Source of the DNA: Pisaster brevispinus
Taxonomy: Eukaryota; Echinodermata; Asteroidea; Forcipulatida; Asteriidae
Assembly (NCBI GenBank): GCA_023634235.1
Contig: JAMKCF010000003.1
Coordinates: forward strand, 17,950,742 to 18,014,741
DNA: 64,000 nucleotides
Direction: 5' to 3'
Below, piece after piece: positions 33,780 to 46,667 of the stretch. Position 1 is the stretch's first letter. The number at the start of each line of letters is the position of its first letter. A program made the position numbers and the translations under genes. The notes under the pieces are model-generated. The model was not told where the DNA came from and did not search any database. It worked only from the letters and a program-made list of their open reading frames with translations.

Positions 33780-36700
33780 GTAGGGTCTTTGATCCCCTTA
33801 CATTTGTTCTGAGTCTAAAGATTTGAATCATGATTTCACTTATGAGGTAGGAATTTCGCATGTCTTTGCGTGGAACAGATAGGCCAGTGGTCGGGAGATA
33901 GTTTCTGGTGGATCGGGACCACGGTTCGAATCCCGGCAGTGTCCTTGATTCACTTTTTTCTTTTTCAGAGTCTAAAGATTTTAATCATGATTTCACTTAT
34001 GATGTAGGAATTTCGCTTGTCTTTGAGTGGAACACATAGCCCAGTGGTTTGGGAGATAGTTTCTGGTGGAGCGGGACCACGGTTCGAATCCCGACAAGGT
34101 CCTAGATTCACTTTTTCTTTTTTCTGAGTCTAAAGATTTGAATCATGATTTCACTTATGACTTAGGAATTTCGCTTGTCTTTGCGTGGAACAGATAGCCC
34201 AGTGGTTGGGAGATAGTTTCTGGTGGATCGGGACCACGGTTCGAATACCGTCAAAGTCCTTGATTTACTTTTTCTTTTTTCTCAGTCTTTAGATTTGAAT
34301 CATGATTTCACATATGAGGTAGGAATTTCGCTTGTCTTTGCGTGGAACAAATAGCCCAGTGGTTGGGAGATAGTTTGTGGTGGATCGGGACCCCAGTTCG
34401 AATATCGTCAGTGTTCTTGATTCACTTTTTTCTTTTTCTGAGTCTAACGATTTGAATCATGATTTCACTTATGACGTAGGAATTTCGCTAGTCTTTGCGT
34501 GGAACACATAGCCCAGTGGTTGGGAGATAGTTTGTGGTGGATCGGGACCCCAGTTCGAATCCCGGCAGGGTCCTTGATTCACTTTTTCTTTGTTCTAAGT
34601 CTTTAAAATTGAATCATGATTTCACTTATGAGGTAGGAATTTCGCTTGTCTTTGCGTGGAACAAATAGCCCAGTGGTTTGAAACTAGTTTGTGGTGGGTC
34701 GGGACCACGGTTCGAATCCCGTCAGTGTTCTTGATTCACTTTTTCCTTTTTCTGAGTCTAACGATTTGAATCATGATTTCACTTATGTGGTAGGAATTTC
34801 GCTTGTCTTTGCGTGGAACAAATAGCCCAGTGGTTGGGAGATAGTTTGTGGTGGATCGGGACCCCGGTTCGAATCCCGGCAGGGTCCTTGATTCACTTTT
34901 TCCTTTTTCTGAGTCTAAGGATTTGAATCATGATTTAACTTATGACGTATGAATTTCGCTTGTCTTTGCGTGGAACAGATAGCCCAGTGGTTGGGAGATA
35001 TTTTCTGGTGGATCGGGACCACGGTTCGAATCCCGAAAAGCTACTTGATTCACTTTTTCTTTTTTCTGAGTCTAAAGATTTGAATCATGATTTCACTTAT
35101 GAGGTAAGAATTTCGCTTGTCTTTGCGTGGAACAGATAGCCCAGTGGTTGGGAGATAGTTTCTGGTGGATCGGGACAACGGTTCGAATCCCGGCAAAGTC
35201 CTTGATTACCTTTTTTTCTGAGTCTAAAGATTTGAATCATGATTTCACTTATGACGTATGAATTTCGCTTGTCTTTGCGTGGAATAGATAGCCCAGTGGT
35301 TGGGAGATAGTTTCTTGTGGATCAGGACCACGGTTCGAATCCTGGTAGGGTCTTTGATCCCCTTACATTTTTTCTGAGTCTAAAGATTTGAATCATGATT
35401 TCACTTATGAGGTAGGAATTTCGCATGTCTTTGCGTGGAACAGATAGGCCAGTGGTCGGGAGATAGTTTCTGGTGGATCGGGACCACGGTTCGAATCCCG
35501 GCAGTGTCCTTGATTCACTTTTTTCTTTTTCAGAGTCTAAAGATTTTAATCATGATTTCACTTATGATGTAGGAATTTCGCTTGTCTTTGAGTGGAACAC
35601 ATAGCCCAGTGGTTTGGGATATAGTTTCTGGTGGAGCGGGACCACGGTTCGAATCCCGACAAGGTACTTCATTCACTTTTGTTTTCTGAGTCTAAAGATT
35701 TGAATCATGACTTCACTTATGAGGTAGGAATTTCGCTTGTCTTTGCGTGGAACAGATAGCCCAGTGGTTGGGAGATAGTTTCTGGTGGATCGGGACCACG
35801 GTTCGAATCCCGACAAAGTACTTGATTCACTTTTTCTTTTTTCTAAGTCTTAAGATTTGAATCATGACTTCTCTTATGAGGTAGGAATTTCGCTTGTCTT
35901 TGCGTGGAACACATAGCCCAGTGGTTGTGAGAAAGTTTATGGTGGATCGGGACCACGGTTCGAATCCCGGCAAAGTCCTTGATTAACTTTTTTTTTCTGA
36001 GTCTAAGGATTTGAATCATGATTTAACTTATGACGTATGAATTTCGCTTGTCTTTGCGTGGAACAGATAGCCCAGTGGTTGGGAGATATTTTCTGGTGGA
36101 TCGGGACCACGGTTCGAATCCCGAAAAGCTACTTGATTCACTTTTTCTTTTTTCTGAGTCTAAAGATTTGAATCATGATTTCACTTATGAGGTAAGAATT
36201 TCGCTTGTCTTTGCGTGGAACAGATAGCCCAGTGGTTGGGAGATAGTTTCTGGTGGATCGGGACAACGGTTCGAATCCCGGCAAGGTCCTTGATTACCTT
36301 TTTTTTCTGAGTCTAAAGATTTGAATCATGATTTAACTTATGACGTATGAATTTCGCTTGTCTTTGCGTGGAACAGATAGCCCAGTGGTTGGGAGATAGT
36401 TTCTGGTGGATCGGGACCACGGTTCGAATCCCGACAAAGTACTTGATTCACTTTTTCTTTTTTCTAAGTCTTAAGATTTGAATCATGACTTCTCTTATGA
36501 TGTAGGAATTTCGCTTGTCTTTGCGTGAAACAGATAGCCCAGTGGTTTCGGAGATAGTTTCTGGTGGATCGGGACCCCGGTTCGAATCCCGGCAGTGTCC
36601 TTGATCTTCTTTTTATTTTTTCTGAGTCTAAGGATTTGAATCATGATTTCACTTATGACGTAGGAATTTCGCTTGTCTTTGCCTGGAACATATAGCCCAG

Positions 36701-37071
36701 TTGTTGGGAGATAGTTTCTGGTGGATCGGGACCACGGTTCGAATCCCGACAAGGTCCTAGATTCACTTTTCCTTTTTTTTGAGTCTAAAGATTTGAATCA
36801 TGATTTCACTTATGACGTATGAATTTCGCTTGTCTTTTCGTGGAACAGATAGCCCAGTGGTTTTGGAGATAGTTTCTGGTGGATCGGGACCACGGTTCGA
36901 ATCCAGCTGGGGTCCTTGATCCCCTTACCTTGTTTCTGAGTCTAAAGATCTGAATCATGATTTTACTTATGAGGTAGAAATTTCGCATGTCTTTGCGTCG
37001 AACAGATAGCCCAGTGGTTGGGAGATAGTTTCTGGTGGATCGGGACGCCGGTTCGAATCCCGGCAGTGTCC

Positions 37072-37093
37072 TTTTTTTTTTTTTTTTTTTTTT
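37072..37093 (+). repeat. T22 homopolymer in a unit spacer
   Basis: Twenty-two consecutive T residues replace the usual TTGATTCAC-T5-C-T6 segment after GCAGTGTCC. It would be an unusually strong Pol III stop. It may also be a slippage product or a sequencing error. Confidence 0.8.
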
Positions 37094-38060
37094 CTGAGTC
37101 TAAGGATTTGAATCATGATTTCACTTATGACGTATGAATTTCGCTTGTCTTTTCGTGGAACAGATATCCTAGTGGTTGGGAGATAGTTTCTGGTGGATCG
37201 GGATCCCGGTTCGAATCCCGGCAGGTTCCTTGATATACTTTTTCTTTTTTCTAAGTCTTTAAATTTGAATCATGATTTCACTCATGAGGTAGGAATTTCG
37301 CTTGTCTTTGCGTGGAACAGATAGCCCAGTGGTTGGGAGATAGTTTCTGGTGGATCGGGACCCCGGTTCGAATCCCGGCAAGGTCCTAGATTCACTTTTT
37401 CTTTATTTTGAGTCTAAAGATTTGAATCATGATTTCACTTATGAGGTAGGAATTTCCCTTGTCTTTGCGTGGAACAGATAGCCCAGTGGTTGGGAGATAG
37501 TTTCTTGTGGATCAGAACCACGGTTCGAATCCAGGTAGGATCCTTGATCCCCTTACCTTTTTTCTGAGATCTAAAGATCTGAATCATGATTTTACTTATG
37601 AGGTAGGAATTTCGCATGTCTTTGCGTGGAACACATAGCCCAGTGGTTGTGAGATAGTTTATGGTGGATCGGGACCACGGTTCGAATCCAGGCAAAGTCC
37701 TTGATTAACTTTTTTTTTTCTGAGTCTAAGGATTTGAATCATGATTTAACTTATGACGTATGAATTTCGCTTGTCTTTGCGTAGAACAGATAGCCCAGTG
37801 GTTGGGAGATATTTTCTGGTGGATCGGGACCACGGTTCGAATCCATGCAAAGTCCTTGATCCACTTTTTCTTTTTTCTGAGTCTAAAGATTAGAATCATG
37901 ATTTCACTTATGACGTTACAATTTCGGTTGTCTTTGCGTGAAACAGATAGCCCAGTGGTTGGAAGATAGTTTCTGGTGGATCGGGACCACAGTTCGAATC
38001 CCGGCAAAGTCCTTGATTCACTTTTTCTTTTTTCTGAGTCTAAAGATTTGAATCATGATT

Positions 38061-38627
38061 TCACTTATGAGGTAAGAATTTCGCTTGTCTTTGCGTGAAA
38101 CAGATAGCAAAGTGGTTGGGAGATAGTTTCTGGTGGATCGGGACCACGGTTCGAATCCATGCAAAGTCCTTGATCCACTTTTTCTTTTTTCTGAGTCTAA
38201 AGATTAGAATCATGATTTCACTTATGACGTTACAATTTCGGTTGTCTTTGCGTGGAACAGATAGCCCAGTGGTTGGGAGATAGTTTCTGGTGGATCGGGA
38301 CCACGGTTCGAACCCCAACAAGGTACTTGATTCACTTTTTTTTCTGAGTCTAAAGATTTGAATCATGATTTCACTTATGAGGTAGGAATAACGCTTGTCT
38401 TTGCGTGGAACAGATAGCCCAGTGGTTGGAAGATAGTTTCTGGTGGATCGGGACCCCGGTTCGAACCCCGACAAGGTACTTGATTCACTCTTCTTTTTTC
38501 TGAGTCTAAAGATTTGAATCATGACTTCACTTTTGAGGTAAGAATTTCGCTTGTCTTTGCGTGGAACAGATAGCCCAGTGGTTGGGAGATAGTTTCTGGT
38601 GGATTGGGACGACGGTTCGAATCCCAA
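38061..38627 (-). other. Chance 188-codon open frame across three units
   Basis: This is the longest open frame and it runs antisense to the units. Its translation repeats GFEPWSRSTRNYLPTTG at intervals of 52 and 51 residues, since these units are 156 and 153 bp long and stay in frame. GFEP is simply the antisense reading of the B box (GGATTCGAACC). Normal 157-bp units shift the frame by one and stop quickly. No domain, start context or family similarity supports a protein. Confidence 0.8.
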
Positions 38628-39080
38628 AGTCCTTGATTCTCTTTTTGTTTTGACTGAGTCTAAAGATTTGAATCATGATTTCACTTATGAGGTGAAAATT
38701 TCGATTGCCTTTGCGTGGAACTGATAGCCCAGTGGTTTTGAGATAGTTTCTGGTGGATCGGGACCACTGTTCGAATCCCGACAAGTTCATTGATTCACTT
38801 TTTATTTGTTCTGAGTCTAAAAAAATTGAATCATGATTTCACTTATGACGTAGGAATTTCGCTTGTCTTTGCGTGGAATAGGTAGCCCAGTGGTTGGGAG
38901 ATAGTTTCTTGTGGATCGGGACCCCGGTTCGAATCCCGGCAAGGTCCTAGATTCACTTTTTCTTTATTTTGAGTCTAAAGATTTGAATCATGATTTCACT
39001 TATGACGTAGGAATTTCGCTTGTCTTTGCGTGGAACAGATAGCCCAGTGGTTGGGAGATAGTTTCTGGTGGATCGGGACC

Positions 39081-42000
39081 ACGGTTCGAATCCCAGCAAA
39101 GTCCTTGATTCACTTGTTCTTTTGTCTGAGTCTAAAGATTTGAATCATGATTTCACTTTTGAGGTAGATAATTCGCTTGTCTTTGCGTGGAACACATAGC
39201 CCAGTCGTTGGGAGACAGTTTCTGGTAAATCGGGACCACGGTTCGACTCCCGGCAGGGTACTTGATTCACTTTTTCTTTTTTTTAAGTCTTTAGATTTGA
39301 ATCATGATTTCACTTATGAGGTAGGAATTTCGCTTGTCTTTGCGTGGAACAAATATCCCAGTGGTTGGGAGACAGTTTCTGGTGGATCGAGACCACGGTT
39401 CGAATCCCGGCAGGGTCCTTGATTCACTTTTTTCTTTTTTCTAAGTCTTTAGATTTGAATCATGATTTCACTTATGAGGTAAGAATTTCGCTTGTCTTTG
39501 CGTGGAACACATAGCCCAGTGGTTGGCAAATAGTTTCTGGTGGGTCGGGACCACGGTTCGAATCCCGGCAGGGTCCTTGATTCACTTTTTCTTTTTTCTA
39601 AGTCGTTAGATTTGAATCATGATTTCACTTATGAGGTATAGATTGCGCTTGTCTTTGCGTGGAACAAATAGCCCAGTGGTTGAGAGATAGTTTCTGGTGG
39701 GTCGGGACCACGGTTCGAATCCGGACAAGGTCCTTGATTCACTTTTTCTTTTTGCTGAGTCTAAGGATTTGAATCATGATTTCACTTATGAGGTAAGAAT
39801 TTCGCTTGTCTTTGCGTGGAACAGATAGCCCAGTGGTTGGGAGATAGTTTCTGGTGGATCGGGACCACGGTTCGAATCCCGGCAGGGTCCTTGATTCACT
39901 TTTTCTTTTTTCTAAGTCTTTAGATTTGAATCATGCTTTCACTTATGAGGTATAGATTGCGCTTGTCTTTGGGTGGAACGAATAGCCCAGTGGTTGTGAG
40001 ATAGTTTCTGGTTGATCGGGACCACGGATTGAATCCCGGCAGTGTCCTTGATTCACTTTTTCTTTTTTCTGAGTCTAAAGATTTGAATCATGATTTCACT
40101 TATGAGGTAAACATTTCGCATGTCTTTGTGTGGAACAGATAGCCCAGTGGCTGGGCGATAGTTTCTGGTGGATCGGGACCACGGTTCGAATCCCAGCAGG
40201 GTCCTTGCTTCACTTTTTTTTTTCTAAGTCTTTAGATTTGAATCATGATTCCACATATGAGGTAGGAATTTCCTTGTCTTTGCGTGGAACAAATAGCCCA
40301 GTGGTTGGGAGATAGTTTGTGGTGGGTCGGGACAACGGTTCGAATCCCGGCAGTGTCCTTGATTCACTTTTTCTTTTTTCTAAGTCTTTAGATTTGAATC
40401 ATGATTTCACTTATGAGGTAGGAATTGTGCTTGTCTTTGCGTGGAACAAATAGCGCAGTGGTTGGGAGATAGTTTCTGGTGGGTCGGGACCACGGTTCGA
40501 ATCCCAGCAAAGTCCTTGATTCACTTGTTCTTTTGTCTGAGTCTAAAGATTTGAATCATGATTTCACTTTTGAGGTAGATAATTCGCTTGTCTTTGCGTG
40601 GAACACATAGCCCAGTCGTTGGGAGATAGTTTGTGGTGGGTCGGGACAACGGTTCGAATCCCGGCAGTGTCCTTGATTCACTTTTTCTTTTTTTTAAGTC
40701 TTTAGATTTGAATCATGATTTCACTTATGAGGTAGGAATTTCGCTTGTCTTTGCGTGGAACAAATATCCCAGTGGTTGGGAGACAGTTTCTGGTGGATCG
40801 AGACCACGGTTCGAATCCCGGCAGGGTCCTTAATTCACTTTTTTCTTTTTTCTAAGTCTTTAGATTTGAATCATGATTTCACTTATGAGGTAAGAATTTC
40901 GCTTGTCTTTGCGTGGAACACATAGCCCAGTGGTTGGCAAATAGTTTCTGGTGGGTCGGGACCACGGTTCGAATCCCGCAGGGTCCTTGATTCACTTTTT
41001 CTTTTTTCTAAGTCGTTAGATTTGAATCATGATTTCACTTATGAGGTATAGATTGCGCTTGTCTTTGCGTGGAACAAATAGCCCAGTGGTTGAGAGATAG
41101 TTTCTGGTGGGTCGGGACCACGGTTCGAATCCGGACAAGGTCCTTGATTCACTTTTTCTTTTTGCTGAGTCTAAGGATTTGAATCATGATTTCACTTATG
41201 AGGTAAGAATTTCGCTTGTCTTTGCGTGGAACAGACAGCCCAGTGGTTGGGAGATAGTTTCTGGTGGATCGGGACCACGGTTCGAATCCCGGCAGGGTCC
41301 TTGATTCACTTTTTCTTTTTTCTAAGTCTTTAGATTTGAATCATGCTTTCACTTATGAGGTATAGATTGCGCTTGTCTTTGAGTGGAACGAATAGCCCAG
41401 TGGTTGTGAGATAGTTTCTGGTTGATCGGGACCACGGTTCGAATCCCGGCAGTGTCCTTGATTCACTTTTTCTTTTTTCTGAGTCTAAAGATTTGAATCA
41501 TGATTTCACTTTTGAGGTAGATAATTCGCTTGTCTTTGCGTGGAACACATAGCCCAGTCGTTGGGAGATAGTTTGTGGTGGGTCGGGACAACGGTTCGAA
41601 TCCCGGCAGTGTCCTTGATTCACTTTTTCTTTTTTTTAAGTCTTTAGATTTGAATCATGATTTCACTTATGAGGTAGGAATTTCGCTTGTCTTTGCGTGG
41701 AACAAATATCCCAGTGGTTGGGAGACAGTTTCTGGTGGATCGAGACCACGGTTCGAATCCCGGCAGGGTCCTTGATTCACTTTTTTCTTTTTTCTAAGTC
41801 TTTAGATTTGAATCATGATTTCACTTATGAGGTAAGAATTTCGCTTGTCTTTGCGTGGAACACATAGCCCAGTGGTTGGCAAATAGTTTCTGGTGGGTCG
41901 GGACCACGGTTCGAATCCCGGCAGGGTCCTTGATTCACTTTTTCTTTTTTCTAAGTCGTTAGATTTGAATCATGATTTCACTTATGAGGTATAGATTGCG

Positions 42001-43600
42001 CTTGTCTTTGCGTGGAACAAATAGCCCAGTGGTTGAGAGATAGTTTCTGGTGGGTCGGGACCACGGTTCGAATCCGGACAAGGTCCTTGATTCACTTTTT
42101 CTTTTTGCTGAGTCTAAGGATTTGAATCATGATTTCACTTATGAGGTAAGAATTTCGCTTGTCTTTGCGTGGAACAGATAGCCCAGTGGTTGGGAGATAG
42201 TTTCTGGTGGATCGGGACCACGGTTCGAATCCCGGCAGGGTCCTTGATTCACTTTTTCTTTTTTCTAAGTCTTTAGATTTGAATCATGCTTTCACTTATG
42301 AGGTATAGATTGCGCTTGTCTTTGAGTGGAACGAATAGCCCAGTGGTTGTGAGATAGTTTCTGGTTGATCGGGACCACGGTTCGAATCCCGGCAGTGTCC
42401 TTGATTCACTTTTTCTTTTTTCTGAGTCTAAAGATTTGAATCATGATTTCACTTATGAGGTAAACATTTCGCATGTCTTTGTGTGGAACAGATAGCCCAG
42501 TGGCTGGGCGATAGTTTCTGGTGGATCGGGACCACGGTTCGAATCCCAGCAGGGTCCTTGCTTCACTTTTTTTTTTCTAAGTCTTTAGATTTGAATCATG
42601 ATTCCACATATGAGGTAGGAATTTCGCTTGTCTTTGCGTGGAACAAATAGCCCAGTGGTTGGGAGATAGTTTGTGGTGGGTCGGGACAACGGTTCGAATC
42701 CCGGCAGTGTCCTTGATTCACTTTTTCTTTTTTCTGAGTCTAAAGATTTGAATCATGATTTCACTTATGAGGTAAACATTTCGCATGTCTTTGCATGTAA
42801 CAGATAGCCCAGTGGCTGGGCGATAGTTTCTGGTGGATCGGGACCACGGTTCGAATCCCAGCAGGGTCCTTGCTTCACTTTTTTTTGTCTAAGTCTTTAG
42901 ATTTGAATCATGATTTCACATATGAGGTAGGAATTTCGCTTGTCTTTGCGTGGAACAAATAGCCCAGTGGTTGGGAGATAGTTTGTGGTGGGTCGGGACA
43001 ACGGTTCGAATCCCGTCAGTGTTCTTGATTCACTTTTTCCTTTTTCTGAGTCTAACGATTTGAATCATGATGTCACTTATGTGGTAGGAATTTCGCTTGT
43101 CTTTGCGTGGAACAGATAGCCCAGTGGTTGGGCGATAGTTTCTGGTGGATCGGGACCCCGGTTCGAATCCCGGCAGGGTCCTTGATTCACTTTTTTCTGT
43201 TTTCTAAGTCTTTAGATTTGAATCATGATTTCACTTAAGAGGTAGGAATTTCGCTTGTCTTTGCGTGGAACAGATAGCCCAGTGGTTGGGAGATAGTTTC
43301 TGGTGGATCGGGACCCCGCTTCGAATCCCGGCAGTGTCCTTGATTCACTCTTTCTTTTTCCTAAGTCTTTAGATTTGAATCGTGATTTCACTTTTGACGT
43401 AGGAATTTCGCTAGTCTTTGCGTGGAACAGATAGCCCAGTGGTTGGGAGATAGTTTGCGTTGGATCGGGACCACGGTTCGAATCCCGACAAGGTCCTTGG
43501 TTCACTTTGTTTGTCTGAGTCTAATGATTTGAATCCTGATTTCAGTTATGAGGTAGGAATTTCGCTTGTCTTTGCGTGGACCAGATAGCCCAGTGGTTGG
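39081..43600 (+). repeat. Re-used blocks from 21.7-22.3 and 28.3-31.2 kb
   Basis: The left part matches 21.7-22.3 kb, then about 39.25-40.36 kb matches 29.23-30.34 kb (offset 10,021), and about 41.5-43.60 kb matches 29.1-31.23 kb (offset 12,374). Within it, 40.6 and 41.6 kb repeat at 942 bp (six units). One unit has a damaged B box, GGATTGAATCC, at about 40026; its sister at about 30005 is intact. Confidence 0.78.
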
Positions 43601-43999
43601 CAAATAGTTTCTGGTGGATCGGGACCACGGTTCGAATCCCGGCAGGGTCCTTGATTCACTTTTTCTTTTTTCTAAGTCTTTAGATTTGAATCATGCTTTC
43701 ACTTATGAGGTATAGATTGCGCTTGTCTTTGAGTGGAACGAATAGCCCAGTGGTTGTGAGATAGTTTCTGGTTGATCGGGACCACGGTTCGAATCCCGGC
43801 AGTGTCCTTGATTCACTTTTTCTTTTTTCTGAGTCTAAAGATTTGAATCATGATTTCACTTTTGAGGTAGATAATTCGCTTGTCTTTGCGTGGAACACAT
43901 AGCCCAGTCATTGGGAGATAGTTTGTGGTGGGTCGGGACAACGGTTCGAATCCCGGCAGTGTCCTTGATTCACTTTTTCTTTTTTTTAAGTCTTTAGAT

Positions 44000-46590
44000 T
44001 TGAATCATGATTTCACTTATGAGGTAGGAATTTCGCTTGTCTTTGCGTGGAACAAATATCCCAGTGGTTGGGAGACAGTTTCTGGTGGATCGAGACCACG
44101 GTTCGAATCCCGGCAGGGTCCTTGATTCACTTTTTTCTTTTTTCTAAGTCTTTAGATTTGAATCATGATTTCACTTATGAGGTAAGAATTTCGCTTGTCT
44201 TTGCGTGGAACACATAGCCCAGTGGTTGGCAAATAGTTTCTGGTGGGTCGGGACCACGGTTCGAATCCCGGCAGGGTCCTTGATTCACTTTTTCTTTTTT
44301 CTAAGTCGTTAGATTTGAATCATGATTTCACTTATGAGGTATAGATTGCGCTTGTCTTTGCGTGGAACAAATAGCCCAGTGGTTGAGAGATAGTTTCTGG
44401 TGGGTCGGGACCACGGTTCGAATCCGGACAAGGTCCTTGATTCACTTTTTCTTTTTGCTGAGTCTAAGGATTTGAATCATGATTTCACTTATGAGGTAAG
44501 AATTTCGCTTGTCTTTGCGTGGAACAGATAGCCCAGTGGTTGGGAGATAGTTTCTGGTGGATCGGGACCACGGTTCGAATCCCGGCAGGGTCCTTGATTC
44601 ACTTTTTCTTTTTTCTAAGTCTTTAGATTTGAATCATGCTTTCACTTATGAGGTATAGATTGCGCTTGTCTTTGAGTGGAACGAATAGCCCAGTGGTTGT
44701 GAGATAGTTTCTGGTTGATCGGGACCACGGTTCGAATCCCGGCAGTGTCCTTGATTCACTTTTTCTTTTTTCTGAGTCTAAAGATTTGAATCATGATTTC
44801 ACTTATGAGGTAGGAATTTCGCTTGTCTTTGCGTGGAACAAATAGCCCAGTGGTTGGGAGATAGTTTGTGGTGGGTCGGGACAACGGTTCGAATCCCGGC
44901 AGTGTCCTTGATTCACTTTTTCTTTTTTCTGAGTCTAAAGATTTGAATCATGATTTCACTTATGAGGTAAACATTTCGCATGTCTTTGCATGTAACAGAT
45001 AGCCCAGTGGCTGGGCGATAGTTTCTGGTGGATCGGGACCACGGTTCGAATCCCAGCAGGGTCCTTGCTTCACTTTTTTTTGTCTAAGTCTTTAGATTTG
45101 AATCATGATTTCACATATGAGGTAGGAATTTCGCTTGTCTTTGCGTGGAACAAATAGCCCAGTGGTTGGGAGATAGTTTGTGGTGGGTCGGGACAACGGT
45201 TCGAATCCCGTCAGTGTTCTTGATTCACTTTTTCCTTTTTCTGAGTCTAACGATTTGAATCATGATGTCACTTATGTGGTAGGAATTTCGCTTGTCTTTG
45301 CGTGGAACAGATAGCCCAGTGGTTGGGCGATAGTTTCTGGTGGATCGGGACCCCGGTTCGAATCCCGGCAGGGTCCTTGATTCACTTTTTTCTGTTTTCT
45401 AAGTCTTTAGATTTGAATCATGATTTCACTTAAGAGGTAGGAATTTCGCTTGTCTTTGCGTGGAACAGATAGCCCAGTGGTTGGGAGATAGTTTCTGGTG
45501 GATCGGGACCCCGCTTCGAATCCCGGCAGTGTCCTTGATTCACTCTTTCTTTTTCCTAAGTCTTTAGATTTGAATCGTGATTTCACTTTTGACGTAGGAA
45601 TTTCGCTAGTCTTTGCGTGGAACAGATAGCCCAGTGGTTGGGAGATAGTTTGCGTTGGATCGGGACCACGGTTCGAATCCCGACAAGGTCCTTGGTTCAC
45701 TTTGTTTGTCTGAGTCTAATGATTTGAATCCTGATTTCAGTTATGAGGTAGGAATTTCGCTTGTCTTTGCGTGGACCAGATAGCCCAGTGGTTGGGAGAT
45801 AGTTTCTGGTGGATCGGGACCCCGGTTCGAATCCCGACAAGGTCCTAGATTCACTTTTTATTTTTCCTAAGTCTTTAGATTTGAATCATGATTTCACTTA
45901 TGAGGTATAAATTTCGCTTGTCTTTGCGTGGAACAGATAGCCCAGTGGTTGGGAGATAGTTTCTGGTGGATCGGGACCACGGTTCGAATCCCGACAGTGT
46001 CCTTCATCTTTTTTTTCTTGTTTAATGAGTCTAATGATTTGAATCATGATTTCACTTATGTGGTAGGAATTTCGCTTGTCTTTGCGTGGAACAGATAGCC
46101 CAGTGGTTGGGAGATAGTTTCTGGTGGATCGGGACCACGGTTCGAATACCGGCAAAGTCCTTGATTTACTTTTTCTTTTTTATCAGTCTTTAGATTTGAA
46201 TCATGATTTCACATATGAGGTAGGAATTTCGCTTGTCTTTGCGTGGAACAAATAGTCCAGTGGTTGGGAGATAGTTTGTGGTGGATCGGGACCCCAGTTC
46301 GAACCTCGTCAGTGTTCTTGATTCACTTTTTCCTTTTTCTGAGTCTAACGATTTGAATCATGATTTCACTTATGACGTAGGAATTTCGCTAGTCTTTGCG
46401 TGGAACACATAGCCCAGTGGTTTGAAAATAGTTTGTGGTGGGTCGGGACCACGGTTCGAATCCCGTCAGTGTTCTTGATTCACTTTTTCCTTTTTCTGAG
46501 TCTAACGATTTGAATCATGATTTCACTTATGTGGTAGGAATTTCGCTTGTCTTTGCGTGGAACAAATAGCCCAGTGGTTGGGAGATAGTT
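44000..46590 (+). repeat. Higher-order repeat, 2,668 bp spacing (17 units), copy 1
   Basis: Matches about 46668-49258 at 2,668 bp. The identical antisense frames at 45407 and 48075, and at 45898 and 48566, mark the offset. The left boundary is blurred: 43.92-44.00 kb and 46.59-46.67 kb differ. Confidence 0.8.
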
Positions 46591-46667
46591 TCTGGTGGAT
46601 CGAGACCACGGTTCGAATCCCGGCAGGGTCCTTGATTCACTTTTTTCTTTTTTCTAAGTCTTTAGAT

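Larger units (their letters stand above)
32030..35566 (+). repeat. Long-range duplication, left copy (3.54 kb)
   Basis: Matches 48012-51548 at a constant offset of 15,982 bp. The few differences I saw include AGTTCGGGTGG at 33431 against AGTTCAGGTGG and CATCTTCTTTTTC against CATCTTTTTTTTC. It includes a unit with a B-box neighbourhood of CCCTGCAGTG and several CCCCGG units. Confidence 0.85.
33332..39080 (+). repeat. Diverse array segment
   Basis: Units differ more here than in the left 30 kb: many begin GACGTATGAATTTCG or GACGTAGGAATTTCG, and spacers include CCCCTTACATTTTTTC and ATTACCTTTTTTTC. The unit pair at 34942-35139 recurs at 36030, 50924, 52328 and 53893. The first of the CCCAAAGTCC short units is at about 38627. 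The segment is tandem repeat throughout. Confidence 0.8.
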
